Below are positions 55,784 to 63,656 of a stretch of 64,000 nt of DNA, piece by piece. The stretch spans positions 1,394,501 to 1,458,500 of the forward strand of contig NZ_CP089391.1 in assembly GCF_027594865.1 (NCBI RefSeq), written 5' to 3'. The stretch's first letter is position 1. Each line of letters begins with the position of its first letter. A program made the position numbers and the translations under genes. The stretch comes from Bradyrhizobium xenonodulans. GTDB taxonomy: Bacteria > Pseudomonadota > Alphaproteobacteria > Rhizobiales > Xanthobacteraceae. Below the pieces are notes generated by a model. It made no database searches. It was not told the origin of the DNA and saw nothing but the letters and a program-made list of their open reading frames with translations.

Positions 55784-56026
55784 ATGAAAACGGTTTGGAC
55801 AAAGGACGACGTCGATCATCTTGTCGAGACCCTCAAAGCGGAGCCGGGCTTCTGGAATGCTTATGTGGATGGTGAGGTCCAATTCAAGCGAATTGAGCCG
55901 CAAATATCTCAGTGGATCGGAATGGTGATGCATCGGCTTTTCCCGGCTGCGTCCTATGACGAACTCACGGACCTTCTGCTGCTATTTCGTAAGGAAGTCC
56001 GTACGCAACTCGGCTTGGAGTGGTAG
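55784..56026 (+). CDS. small hypothetical protein
   Basis: An 80-residue soluble protein beginning MKTVWTKDDVDHLVETLKAE, with aromatic residues (FWNAYV, W at 46 and at the C-terminal end) and alternating charge, which looks like a compact helical fold. No family recognised. It lies between the split acyltransferase and the truncated FG-GAP fragment on the same strand. Confidence 0.45.
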   Translation: MKTVWTKDDVDHLVETLKAEPGFWNAYVDGEVQFKRIEPQISQWIGMVMHRLFPAASYDELTDLLLLFRKEVRTQLGLEW

Positions 56027-56045
56027 CTGAGAATGAGCAAGATAG

Positions 56046-56603
56046 TGGCTGATGAACGGCACGCAGGTCTCGGGAAGCGGCGTGATCGGGACCATCAACG
56101 CAGCGGCCGGCTGGCACTTTGCCGATACCGGTGACTTCAATGGCGACGGCAAGGCCGATCTGCTGATGCTCAACGATACCACCCATGATGCAGCGGTGTG
56201 GCTGATGAACGGCACGCAAATCGCAGGGAGCGGCGTCGTCGGCTCGATCAATGCCGCCGGCGGCTGGCATTTTGCGGATACCGGTGACTTCAACGGTGAC
56301 GGCAAGTCGGACCTGCTTTTCCTCAACGACACGACCCATGGCGTTGCCGTGTGGCAGATGAACGGCGCACAGGTCACCGCCAATCCGCAAGTCGGCATCG
56401 CTGCAGCGGGCGATGTCTTCGCCGGTCTGAAGGACGTCAATGGCGATCACAAGTCGGACATCCTGTTCGAGAACAGCACGACGCACGTTCTGACTGCGTG
56501 GGAGATGGATGGCATCCAGATTGCCCTGAACCAGCAGATCGGCCCGATCAACGCGGCGGGGGGGGCTGGCATCTGGCTTGAGGGCACCGGCGGAGGAGTT
56601 TGA
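56046..56603 (+). pseudogene. 5'-truncated FG-GAP/VCBS repeat protein fragment
   Basis: About 185 codons encode two and a half to three repeats of about 60 residues. Each carries the FG-GAP calcium loop (DTGDFNGDGKADLL, DTGDFNGDGKSDLL, DVNGDHKSDILF) and the words WHFAD and VWLMNGTQ. Reading upstream from the first ATG at 56052, homology continues two codons (WL) and then meets TAG at 56043, so the fragment starts mid-repeat. Such repeats build beta-propellers of large surface or secreted proteins. It is the C-terminal remnant of one; an RTX-type partner for the neighbouring HlyC homologue is possible. Confidence 0.75.
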
Positions 56604-56641
56604 GGCTCGCGCGCTTGGAAACAGGACGAAGCCCAGACATG

Positions 56642-56672
56642 AGAAAGCGCCCGTGGGGGGCGGGCGCTTTCT
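56642..56672. terminator. strong hairpin terminator after the FG-GAP fragment
   Basis: AGAAAGCGCCCG-TGGGGGG-CGGGCGCTTTCT is a perfect 12-bp stem, 38 bases after the stop. Its self-complementary A/T ends allow use on both strands. Confidence 0.75.
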
Positions 56673-56768
56673 GTAGTCGACTTGGGGTTGGGGTCGTCTA
56701 CATATCCACGTGGCGACTTTGGGGGGCTGGTAAAGAGCCGCGTGAATTCCTGAAACTCAAAAATCTCC

Positions 56769-56969
56769 TTAGCGAACGAGCGACGCGTTCGAGCTGGTGA
56801 CAACGACCGGCTTGCCGGCCTTGATGACGCGGGCGGTCTGGGTCAGGCCTTCATCCGAACCCGTGCGTGCCGTGATGCCGAAGCCCGCCACCGCGATCCC
56901 TGCGACGAGGGCCACGACCACGATTTTCAAGTGGGTCGAGCGATCTGCGCTGTAAATCGAGTGGTTCAT
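56769..56969 (-). CDS. small single-pass membrane or exported protein
   Basis: A 66-residue protein: an N-terminal tail MNHSIYSADRSTHLK, one hydrophobic helix (IVVVALVAGIAVAGFGI), then a short polar tail with TQTARVIKAGKPVVVTSSNAS. I recognise the N-terminus as a recurrent Bradyrhizobium small protein of unknown role. A general-stress-type promoter element lies about 75 bp upstream. Confidence 0.75.
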   Translation of the reverse strand: MNHSIYSADRSTHLKIVVVALVAGIAVAGFGITARTGSDEGLTQTARVIKAGKPVVVTSSNASLVR

Positions 56970-57043
56970 GGAAGGCTCCTGCCGCCATCTACCCGAAGTA
57001 GTCGCCTGCGTGTTTGAGCAGGTTCATGCTTCCGGTGCCCACC

Positions 57044-57069
57044 AACCTAGTATTGGGGGGATTCGTTCC
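57044..57069 (-). promoter_or_regulatory. candidate EcfG-type (general stress) promoter
   Basis: On the minus strand GGAAC, 17 bases, GGTT matches the alphaproteobacterial EcfG promoter pattern (GGAAC, 16-17 bases, then xGTT). Its -10 element ends 74 bases before the start of the 66-residue protein gene. Confidence 0.5.
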
Positions 57070-57174
57070 CAAGAGGCCATCACAAGAGCGTGAAATGACG
57101 TGAAAGATCGCGATCAAAAACGATCCTTGATCGTGCAATTATGTAATTATTTCAAAGCTGTAATGTGCCTGCAC

Positions 57175-57207
57175 GGCGCCTTGTCGGCAGTTGGTCGACA
57201 AGGCGCC
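57175..57207. terminator. hairpin downstream of flhA
   Basis: GGCGCCTTGTC-11 bases-GACAAGGCGCC is a perfect 11-bp stem, 57 bases after the flhA stop. No U-tract follows, so it may end flhA transcripts with Rho or protect the 3' end. The rest of 56970-57263 holds the promoter above and no gene. Confidence 0.5.
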
Positions 57208-57263
57208 AGGAACTCAAAAAGCATTTGCCTGTGGCCGAAAAACACACGGCTTCTTAAGACAAA

Positions 57264-59405
57264 TCAGACGCTTCCGACCGTTTTCAGCCTCGCCCTGGGG
57301 TGGATTTCAGCCTGCGACAGCACCGTCGTCTGGGCGCGGAACCGCTCCACCAGGGAACGGACAAAGGGACGAATTGCCGCGGATGTGACCAGCACCGGGG
57401 CCTCGCCCTCGCGGGCGGCGCGCTCGAACGCCTCGCGGACGGCCGTCATGAATTCCGACAGCTTCGAGGGTTGCATCGCGAGGCTGCGCTCCTCGCCCTG
57501 GCCGATGATGGATTCGGCAAAGGCCTGCTCCCACCGCGCCGACAGCGCGATCAGCGGCAGGTAGCCGTTGTAGGAGGTGTTCTGCGCGCAGATCTGCCGC
57601 GCGAGGCGGGCACGGACATGCTCCACCATGGTGGCGGGATTGCGCGAGAAAGCGAGCGAGTCGGCGATGCCTTCGAGGATGGTCGAGAGGTCGCGGATCG
57701 AGATGCGTTCGGCGAGCAGCAATTGCAGCACGCGCTGGATGCCGGAGACCGTGACCTGTCCCGGCACGATGTCCTTGACCAGCTCGCCCTGCTCCTTCGG
57801 CAGCTCCTTGAGCAGCTTCTGCACCTCGCCATAGGAGAGCAGGTCCGACATGTTGGCCTTGAGCAGCTCGGTGAGATGGGTCGAGAGCACGGTCGCGGCG
57901 TCGACGACGGTGTAGCCCTTGAGCGATGCTTCCTCCTTGAGGCTGGCGTCGACCCAGGTCGCGGGCAGGCCGAAGGTTGGCTCGGTGGTGTGGATGCCGG
58001 GCACCTGCACCTGACTGCCGCCGGGGTCCATGACCATGAACTGGTTCGGCCAGATCTTGCCGGTGCCGGCGTCGACCTCCTTGATCTTGATGATGTAAGT
58101 GTTGGCCTCCAGCTGGACGTTGTCGAGGATCCGCACCGACGGCATCACGAAGCCCATCTCGATCGCGAGCGAACGGCGCAACGCCTTGATCTGCTCGGTG
58201 AGGCGGTCGGTGCCGTCGGGGCCGTTGACGAGCGGCAGCAGCGCGTAGCCGAGCTCGATCTTGAGGTCGTCGATCTTCAGCGCCGCCGAGATCGGCTCCT
58301 CGGCCGCAGCGGCCCCCGGTGCACCCGGCGTTCCCGGAGCGGGAGCAGCCTTGGCGGCTTCCTCGGCCTTGGCCGTCACCCGGTTGCGGTTGCGGGCGTT
58401 CCAGGCGAGCGCGGCGGCGCCGGCGCCGAGCGCGAAAAAGGGGATCGTCGGAATGCCCGGCAGGGCGGCCAGCACCAGCATGACCGCCGCGGACATCGCG
58501 AGCGCCTGCGGATAGCCGGAGAATTGCTTCATCAGCGCCTTGTCGGCGGCGCCGGAGACGCCCGCCTTGGAGACGAGCAGGCCGGCCGCGGTCGAGACGA
58601 TCAGCGCCGGCACCTGGGTGACGAGGCCGTCACCGACGGTCAGCAGCGTGTAGCTGCGCCCGGCGTCGGCGAAGGACATGCCCTGCTGCGCCACGCCGAT
58701 GATCATGCCGCCGACGACGTTGATGAAGACGATCAGGAGGCCGGCGATGGCGTCGCCGCGGACGAACTTCGAGGCACCGTCCATGGCGCCGAAGAAGCCG
58801 CTTTCGTCCTCCAGCTCCTTGCGCCGGTGCTTGGCGACCGCCTCGTCGATCAGGCCGGCGGAGAGGTCGGCGTCGATCGCCATCTGCTTGCCGGGCATGG
58901 CGTCGAGGTGGAAGCGGGCGGCGACTTCGGCGATACGGCCCGAACCCTTGGTGATGACGATGAAGTTGACGATGATCAGGATGGCGAAGACGATGATGCC
59001 GATGACGAAATTGCCGCCCATCACGAAGCTGCCGAAGGCTTCGATGACGTGACCGGCGGCCGCCGTGCCCTCGTGCCCATGCGACAGGATCAAACGAGTC
59101 GAGGCCATGTTGAGCGACAGGCGCAGCATGGTCGAGATCAGCAGGACGGTCGGGAAGGCGGAGAATTCCAGCGGCGCCTGAATGAACAGCGAGGTCATCA
59201 GGATCAGGATCGAGAGAGTGATCGAGATCGCCAGGAACAGGTCCAGCACGATCGCGGGCAGCGGCAGGATCAGCACCACCAGGATGGTGAGGACGCCGAG
59301 CGCCAGCGCGATGTCGCCGCGCTTGAGGATGTTGACGATCTCGGAGAGGGAGGGGATGCCGGGCCTTGCTGCGCCTACGCCCTGTCCCGCGGTGACATCG
59401 ACCAT
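57264..59405 (-). CDS. flhA: flagellar export-gate protein FlhA
   Basis: A 713-residue protein with eight predicted N-terminal membrane segments (ALALGVLTILVVLILPLPAIV in parts and onward) and the FHIPEP-family loop (KGSGRIAEVAARFHLDAMPGKQMAIDADL in parts). A cytoplasmic domain of about 350 residues docks export substrates and ends LSQAEIHPRARLKTVG. The start at 59405 (MVDVTAGQG) is the family position; longer in-frame starts would extend into the leader. A CtrA-box-like site and a hairpin lie upstream. It belongs with fliI, fliJ, ctrA and the che operon functionally, but is 8 kb away. Confidence 0.96.
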   Translation of the reverse strand: MVDVTAGQGVGAARPGIPSLSEIVNILKRGDIALALGVLTILVVLILPLPAIVLDLFLAISITLSILILMTSLFIQAPLEFSAFPTVLLISTMLRLSLNMASTRLILSHGHEGTAAAGHVIEAFGSFVMGGNFVIGIIVFAILIIVNFIVITKGSGRIAEVAARFHLDAMPGKQMAIDADLSAGLIDEAVAKHRRKELEDESGFFGAMDGASKFVRGDAIAGLLIVFINVVGGMIIGVAQQGMSFADAGRSYTLLTVGDGLVTQVPALIVSTAAGLLVSKAGVSGAADKALMKQFSGYPQALAMSAAVMLVLAALPGIPTIPFFALGAGAAALAWNARNRNRVTAKAEEAAKAAPAPGTPGAPGAAAAEEPISAALKIDDLKIELGYALLPLVNGPDGTDRLTEQIKALRRSLAIEMGFVMPSVRILDNVQLEANTYIIKIKEVDAGTGKIWPNQFMVMDPGGSQVQVPGIHTTEPTFGLPATWVDASLKEEASLKGYTVVDAATVLSTHLTELLKANMSDLLSYGEVQKLLKELPKEQGELVKDIVPGQVTVSGIQRVLQLLLAERISIRDLSTILEGIADSLAFSRNPATMVEHVRARLARQICAQNTSYNGYLPLIALSARWEQAFAESIIGQGEERSLAMQPSKLSEFMTAVREAFERAAREGEAPVLVTSAAIRPFVRSLVERFRAQTTVLSQAEIHPRARLKTVGSV

Positions 59406-59547
59406 CGTAGCTGCCTCCCCGCGCGACTGCCGTCCGCGCGCCCCAAATGTCTGCGCGGCGGCCGAGGGGCCGCCGTTTCGAAAGTGAGGCACCGCACTGG
59501 CGTCCACAGGGGATCCCCCGTTCTACGCGGCTGACGACACTCGACTT

Positions 59548-59570
59548 CACCCGGCAATTCTTGCCGGGTG
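59548..59570 (-). promoter_or_regulatory. perfect hairpin in the flhA leader region
   Basis: CACCCGGCAA-TTC-TTGCCGGGTG is a 10-bp perfect stem lying between the CtrA-box-like site and the flhA start. No gene needs a terminator here on either strand, so a role in leader RNA control is possible. Confidence 0.4.
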
Positions 59571-59575
59571 TATGG

Positions 59576-59591
59576 TTAGCAAAGGGTTAAC
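59576..59591 (-). promoter_or_regulatory. candidate CtrA box upstream of flhA
   Basis: TTAG-CAAAGGG-TTAAC matches TTAA-N7-TTAAC with one mismatch. It lies about 170 bp upstream of the flhA start. The remainder of 59406-59727 shows no gene. Confidence 0.5.
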
Positions 59592-59727
59592 GGAGGGGTG
59601 GGAAGCGGGGTAGGCCGGGGCGTTTCGGCATTCAGGCAGGGAAGAAGTCGTCATGGCCGGGACAAGTCCGCCCATGACGCTGTGGAGGCATGGATGTGCC
59701 GGAAGACTGGCTGAGGAAAAGGCCGCC

Positions 59728-60021
59728 CTATTTCGCCTTCTCGATCTTCGTCACCGTGTACCCCGACGCCGCCTCCTCGGCCTCGAAGGTCACCTTGTCG
59801 CCGACCTTCACCTGCTTGAGCAGAGCGGGGTCCTTGACGCGGTAGACCATGGTCATGGGCTCCTCCATGCCGAGGCTCTTGGCGGGGCCGTGCTTGAGCG
59901 TGATCTTGCCGGCGCCCTCGTCGATCTTCTTGACCTCGCCGCTGATCGAGGCCGCCAGGGCTCCGGTGGCAACGCTCATGGCCAGCGCCAGGATCGATGC
60001 GATACGGACGATGCGGTTCAT
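59728..60021 (-). CDS. CusF-like periplasmic copper-binding protein
   Basis: A 97-residue exported protein: signal peptide MNRIVRIASILALAMSVATG and the CusF OB-fold domain with ISGEVKKIDEGAGKITLKHG (in parts), LGMEEPMTMVYRV (Met and Trp/Tyr copper site region) and VGDKVTFEAE. CusF-type proteins bind Cu(I) or Ag(I) and hand it to efflux pumps. GGAG precedes the ATG at 60021. It is the last gene of the copper operon, 11 bp after the cupredoxin gene. Confidence 0.85.
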   Translation of the reverse strand: MNRIVRIASILALAMSVATGALAASISGEVKKIDEGAGKITLKHGPAKSLGMEEPMTMVYRVKDPALLKQVKVGDKVTFEAEEAASGYTVTKIEKAK

Positions 60022-60032
60022 GGAAATCTCCA

Positions 60033-60485
60033 TCATTTCACGGTGACGTGGCCGACCATGCCGTTGTCGCGGTGGTCGGGAATGAGGCACGAATATTCGA
60101 ACGTGCCGGGCTTGCTGAATTTCCAGAGGATCTCGGCCGTCTTTTGCGGCGCGAGCCTGACCCCGTTGGGATCGTCGTGCTCCATATGCGGATGCTTCTT
60201 CATCTCCACCGCATGCGCGAGATTCTCCTTGGTGGTGGCGAGCAGGAATTCGTGGTCCTCCTTGCCGACATTGCGCAGCACGAAGCGGATCTGCTCGCCG
60301 CGCTTGACCTCGATCCTGGCGGGTGCGTAGTCCATCTCGTTCAACAGGACCTCGATGGTGCGCGCGGGCTTCTTGGGATCGCCGGGCTCGCCGGCCGAGA
60401 AGGTCGCGTGACCGTGCTGGTCGTGAGCGACGGCCGGCGCGATTGAAAGCGCAGCCAGCGCCAGAGCGAGTTTGATCGTCTTCAT
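60033..60485 (-). CDS. periplasmic cupredoxin-like copper protein
   Basis: A 150-residue exported protein with a signal peptide (KTIKLALALAALSIAPAVA). Its cupredoxin fold carries copper ligands in KEDHEFLL (His) and FEYSCLIPDHRDNGMVGH (Cys, His, Met), with a His/Met-rich loop KKHPHMEH. It probably carries electrons or copper in the periplasm. Of the two adjacent ATGs, the one at 60485 has GGAG 6 bases upstream. It follows the multicopper oxidase gene. Confidence 0.85.
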   Translation of the reverse strand: MKTIKLALALAALSIAPAVAHDQHGHATFSAGEPGDPKKPARTIEVLLNEMDYAPARIEVKRGEQIRFVLRNVGKEDHEFLLATTKENLAHAVEMKKHPHMEHDDPNGVRLAPQKTAEILWKFSKPGTFEYSCLIPDHRDNGMVGHVTVK

Positions 60486-60517
60486 CATGGTCTCCAGTTG
60501 GTGGTTCATCGAAACGC

Positions 60518-61849
60518 TCACATCTTCATCTTGTGCGGGGGCGAGCCGGGCTGCCGCATTGGTGCCGCATCGGGCGCTCCGACCTCGTAGGCGACGGTGC
60601 CTTTGGGGAATTGGTAGGGACCGGGATCGCGATAATCGTCGCGGGCGAGGTCCTCGCGGATCTTCATCACCGTGAACATGCCGCCCATCTCGATCGGGCC
60701 GAATTGGCCGGTGCCGCTCATCATCGGCAGCGTGTTGTCGGGCGCGGGCATCTCCATGTTGCCCATCGCCATGCCGGCCTGGCCCATCACCATCGCATCC
60801 GGCGCGAGCTTGCCGACGGCCTTGGCGAGATCCTTGCGTGACACCCCGATCAGATTGCGCATGTCGTGGCCCATCGCGTTCATGGTGTGATGCGACTTGT
60901 GGCAGTGGAACGCCCAGTCGCCGGGATTGTCGGCGAGCACGTCGAACACACGCACAGCGCCGACGGGAACGTCTGTCGTCGTCTCCGGATATTGCGCGCT
61001 CTCTGGGATCCAGCCGCCGTCCGTGCAGGTCACCGCAAAACTGTGGCCGTGCAGATGGATCGGATGGTTGGTCATGCTGAGATTGCCGATGCGCACGCGC
61101 ACCTTGTCGCCGAGCCTGACCGGCAGCGGATCGATGCCGGGAAATACCCGTGCGTTCCAGGTCCACATGTTGAAGTCGGTCATCTCGTTGACCTTCGGCA
61201 GATAGGTGCCGGGGTCGACGCGGTAGGTGCTCATCACGAAGACGAAGTCGCGGTCGACCGGCCGGAAATTCGGATCGCGCGGGTGCACGACGACCATGCC
61301 CATCATGCCCATCGCCATCTGCACCATCTCGTCGGAATGCGGGTGGTACATGAAGGTTCCGCTCTTCCTCATCTCGAACTCGTAGACGAAGGTCTTGCCG
61401 GGATCGATGTGCGGCTGGTTCAGGCCGCCGACGCCGTCCATGCCGCTCGGAATGATCATGCCGTGCCAGTGCACGGTGGTGTATTCGGGCAGGCGGTTGG
61501 TGACGAAGATGCGGACCTTGTCGCCTTCGACGGCCTCGATGGTCGGGCCCGGCGACTGCCCGTTATAGCCCCACAGATTCACCTTCATGCCTTCGGCGAA
61601 TTCACGCACCACGGGCTCGGCGACGAGATGGAATTCCTTCCAGTCGCCGTTCATGCGAAACGGCAACGACCAGCCGTTCAGCGTGACGACGGGGCGATAG
61701 TCCGGGCCGCTGATCGGATGCAGCGGCGGCTGCATCACCACCTTGTCCATGTGTGGCGCTTCCGGAATCGAGGCGGCCTGGACGCGGCCGCTGACGACGG
61801 ACGCGCTGGCAAGCGCGGCGGTGCCCAAAAATCCTCGGCGGGAAAACAT
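60518..61849 (-). CDS. periplasmic multicopper oxidase (Tat-exported)
   Basis: A 443-residue enzyme with a twin-arginine signal (MFSRRGFLGTAALASASVVS). The copper ligand motifs appear in order: HWHG, YHPHSDE, HPIHLHGHSF and HCHKSHH, forming the type 1 and trinuclear sites. A Met-rich tail (MGQAGMAMGNMEMPAPDN, HKMKM) suits Cu(I) oxidation, as in CueO/CopA. The start at 61849 is chosen because GGAGG lies 5 bases upstream, although ATG 61861 is in frame. It follows the TolC-like gene by a few bases. Confidence 0.92.
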   Translation of the reverse strand: MFSRRGFLGTAALASASVVSGRVQAASIPEAPHMDKVVMQPPLHPISGPDYRPVVTLNGWSLPFRMNGDWKEFHLVAEPVVREFAEGMKVNLWGYNGQSPGPTIEAVEGDKVRIFVTNRLPEYTTVHWHGMIIPSGMDGVGGLNQPHIDPGKTFVYEFEMRKSGTFMYHPHSDEMVQMAMGMMGMVVVHPRDPNFRPVDRDFVFVMSTYRVDPGTYLPKVNEMTDFNMWTWNARVFPGIDPLPVRLGDKVRVRIGNLSMTNHPIHLHGHSFAVTCTDGGWIPESAQYPETTTDVPVGAVRVFDVLADNPGDWAFHCHKSHHTMNAMGHDMRNLIGVSRKDLAKAVGKLAPDAMVMGQAGMAMGNMEMPAPDNTLPMMSGTGQFGPIEMGGMFTVMKIREDLARDDYRDPGPYQFPKGTVAYEVGAPDAAPMRQPGSPPHKMKM

Positions 61850-61862
61850 GTTGGCCTCCATG

Positions 61863-63287
61863 TCAGTGGCCGCCATCGGCAGGCGCTGCCGCGGCGATGG
61901 TGGTTGAATTGTCGCTGCCGGAAGCAGGCGCGCCGCCGCCATTGACGGCGGTCTGCAAGTCGGACTGGGCGAGGAAGAATCTCTGCCTGGCGTCGATCGC
62001 GCCGCGCAGCGAGGCGAGCCGCTGACGCGCTTCGGTCAGCAGCGCGAAGATGTCGACCTGCATGCTGGAGAAGCGCAGCTGCATCTCCTCGGTGATGATT
62101 TTTCGCAAGGGGATGATCTCGCGCTGGTAGTGTCTGGCGATGTCGTAGCTGGAGCGATAGACACGATAAGCGTCGCGCGCTTCCGAGCGCACATTCACGG
62201 CGCGCTCGGTCAGGCGGTTGAAGGCGAAATTGTAGGTCTCCGCCGCCTGGCGCGCTCGCACCTCGCCGCCGTCGAAGATCGGGATCTGGAACTGCACGTC
62301 GAAGCCGCGCTCGCGGAACGGTGCGCCTTCGGGGTCCTGGGTGCGGCGGGAGATGCCGGTGAGATCGAGCAATGTCACGAAGCGCGTCGCCTCGGTGAGG
62401 CTGAGCGATTTCGCCAGCGCCGTCAGCTCGAGCCGTGCGATCTGCAAGTCGATGCGATGCGCCACCGCGTCGGCCTCGATCGACGGCAGCGCCTGCGGCC
62501 GGCGCGGCAGCGGCGGCAATTGATTGGGCAGACGGAAATCGAGGCCGCCGTCCCACAGTCCCATCAGCCGCGCCAGTTTTTCGCGTGCGCTCGCTGCGGT
62601 CTGCCGCGCGGTGGCGAGGTCGGCGGTGGTTTCGGCGTAGAACACCTGCTCGCGGGCCTGGTCGAGCTTGTTGATCGAGCCGGTCTCGCCGAGCTTGACG
62701 GCAAGCTGCGCCGTCGATTCCGCCGTCGCCTTTGCGTCCGTCAGCAGCGCGACCATCTCGTTGCCGGCAACGCTGCGGACATAGGCGCGGCGGACGTCGG
62801 CGGCGAGCCGCAGCGTCGCCAGCGCCGCGCGCAACTGCGCCTGACGAAACCGCTCGCGCGCGATGTCGGAGCGGAACGGCAGGGTGGCGAGTGCGAGGAT
62901 GTCACCGACCACCTGGCGCTCGATCTCGCTGGCGCCATTGCCCGAGATTCGCGACACCGAGAACACGGGATTGGGTGGCAGGCTCTGCTCGACGAGATCG
63001 GTCTCGGCCAGCGCCAGCTCGTTATAGGCGGCCTGCAGCCCCTTGTTGTTGAGCAGCGCGATCTGCACGGCGGTGTCTGCGCTCAGTGTTCGAGACAGCA
63101 GTTGGCGAACGCGCGCATCGACCGCGCCGGCGCCATCGGCTGTTCGCACGAAGGCGACATCCTTTTTGATGGTCTGGCTCGTCAGCTCCGAGACGGTCGT
63201 CATACCGCCGTCGGGCGAGAACGCGGCACAGCCAGACAGGCCAAGCGCAGCGAGAACGAGCAGGCTTCGCGCCAGATAATGTGTCAT
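61863..63287 (-). CDS. outer-membrane efflux lipoprotein (TolC/CusC-like)
   Basis: A 474-residue protein with a lipoprotein signal (lipobox LSGC, Cys20) and two OEP-type helical repeats (ALLNNKGLQAAYNELALAETDLV in parts, QARRQ-rich second half QRLASLRGAIDARQRFF). It forms the outer-membrane channel of a metal efflux system. No inner-membrane RND pump or adaptor is visible in the window; one may lie beyond the edge. It lies between a small lipoprotein gene and the multicopper oxidase gene. Confidence 0.88.
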   Translation of the reverse strand: MTHYLARSLLVLAALGLSGCAAFSPDGGMTTVSELTSQTIKKDVAFVRTADGAGAVDARVRQLLSRTLSADTAVQIALLNNKGLQAAYNELALAETDLVEQSLPPNPVFSVSRISGNGASEIERQVVGDILALATLPFRSDIARERFRQAQLRAALATLRLAADVRRAYVRSVAGNEMVALLTDAKATAESTAQLAVKLGETGSINKLDQAREQVFYAETTADLATARQTAASAREKLARLMGLWDGGLDFRLPNQLPPLPRRPQALPSIEADAVAHRIDLQIARLELTALAKSLSLTEATRFVTLLDLTGISRRTQDPEGAPFRERGFDVQFQIPIFDGGEVRARQAAETYNFAFNRLTERAVNVRSEARDAYRVYRSSYDIARHYQREIIPLRKIITEEMQLRFSSMQVDIFALLTEARQRLASLRGAIDARQRFFLAQSDLQTAVNGGGAPASGSDNSTTIAAAAPADGGH

Positions 63288-63296
63288 GGCGCGCTC

Positions 63297-63578
63297 CTAC
63301 CGGTCTTGCTTCGGCTGTGGCGTGACGGCGTCGTTGCGCGCGCGCCAGGGCGCCGGCGTCGCTGGCCGCAGGCTGGTGTAGGGCGCGATGGCCGACCGAT
63401 AGCCGACGGGCGCGACCCTCGCTGCCGGATCGGCAGGATCGGCGGCAGCGACTTGCGTGGTCGCCGGCATGCAGCCGGACAGCGCCAGCGCAATCACGGC
63501 CAGCAGCGGCCAATGACCTGGAAAATGTCGTCCGCGCGCCGCGGATGCGGCGAATTTCGCCCGGGAAAGCGTAAGCAT
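63297..63578 (-). CDS. small lipoprotein of the copper operon
   Basis: A 93-residue protein with a basic head, a hydrophobic segment and the lipobox ALSGC (Cys36). An Ala/Pro-rich tail follows (VGYRSAIAPYTSLRPATPAPW). No family recognised. It ends 9 bp before the TolC-like gene, so it is cotranscribed with it. Confidence 0.65.
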   Translation of the reverse strand: MLTLSRAKFAASAARGRHFPGHWPLLAVIALALSGCMPATTQVAAADPADPAARVAPVGYRSAIAPYTSLRPATPAPWRARNDAVTPQPKQDR

Positions 63579-63656
63579 GATTCATCCCTGATCTGTCGTG
63601 GAGACCACAGGTTCGCGCGCGCAAATGCGCGCTCGGCCTGACGTCGTCGGGTCAGA

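Noticed and set aside
57300..59534. A 744-codon open frame on the plus strand opposite flhA
   Set aside because: It is an antisense shadow with no signal, motif or ribosome-binding site; flhA is unmistakable on the other strand.
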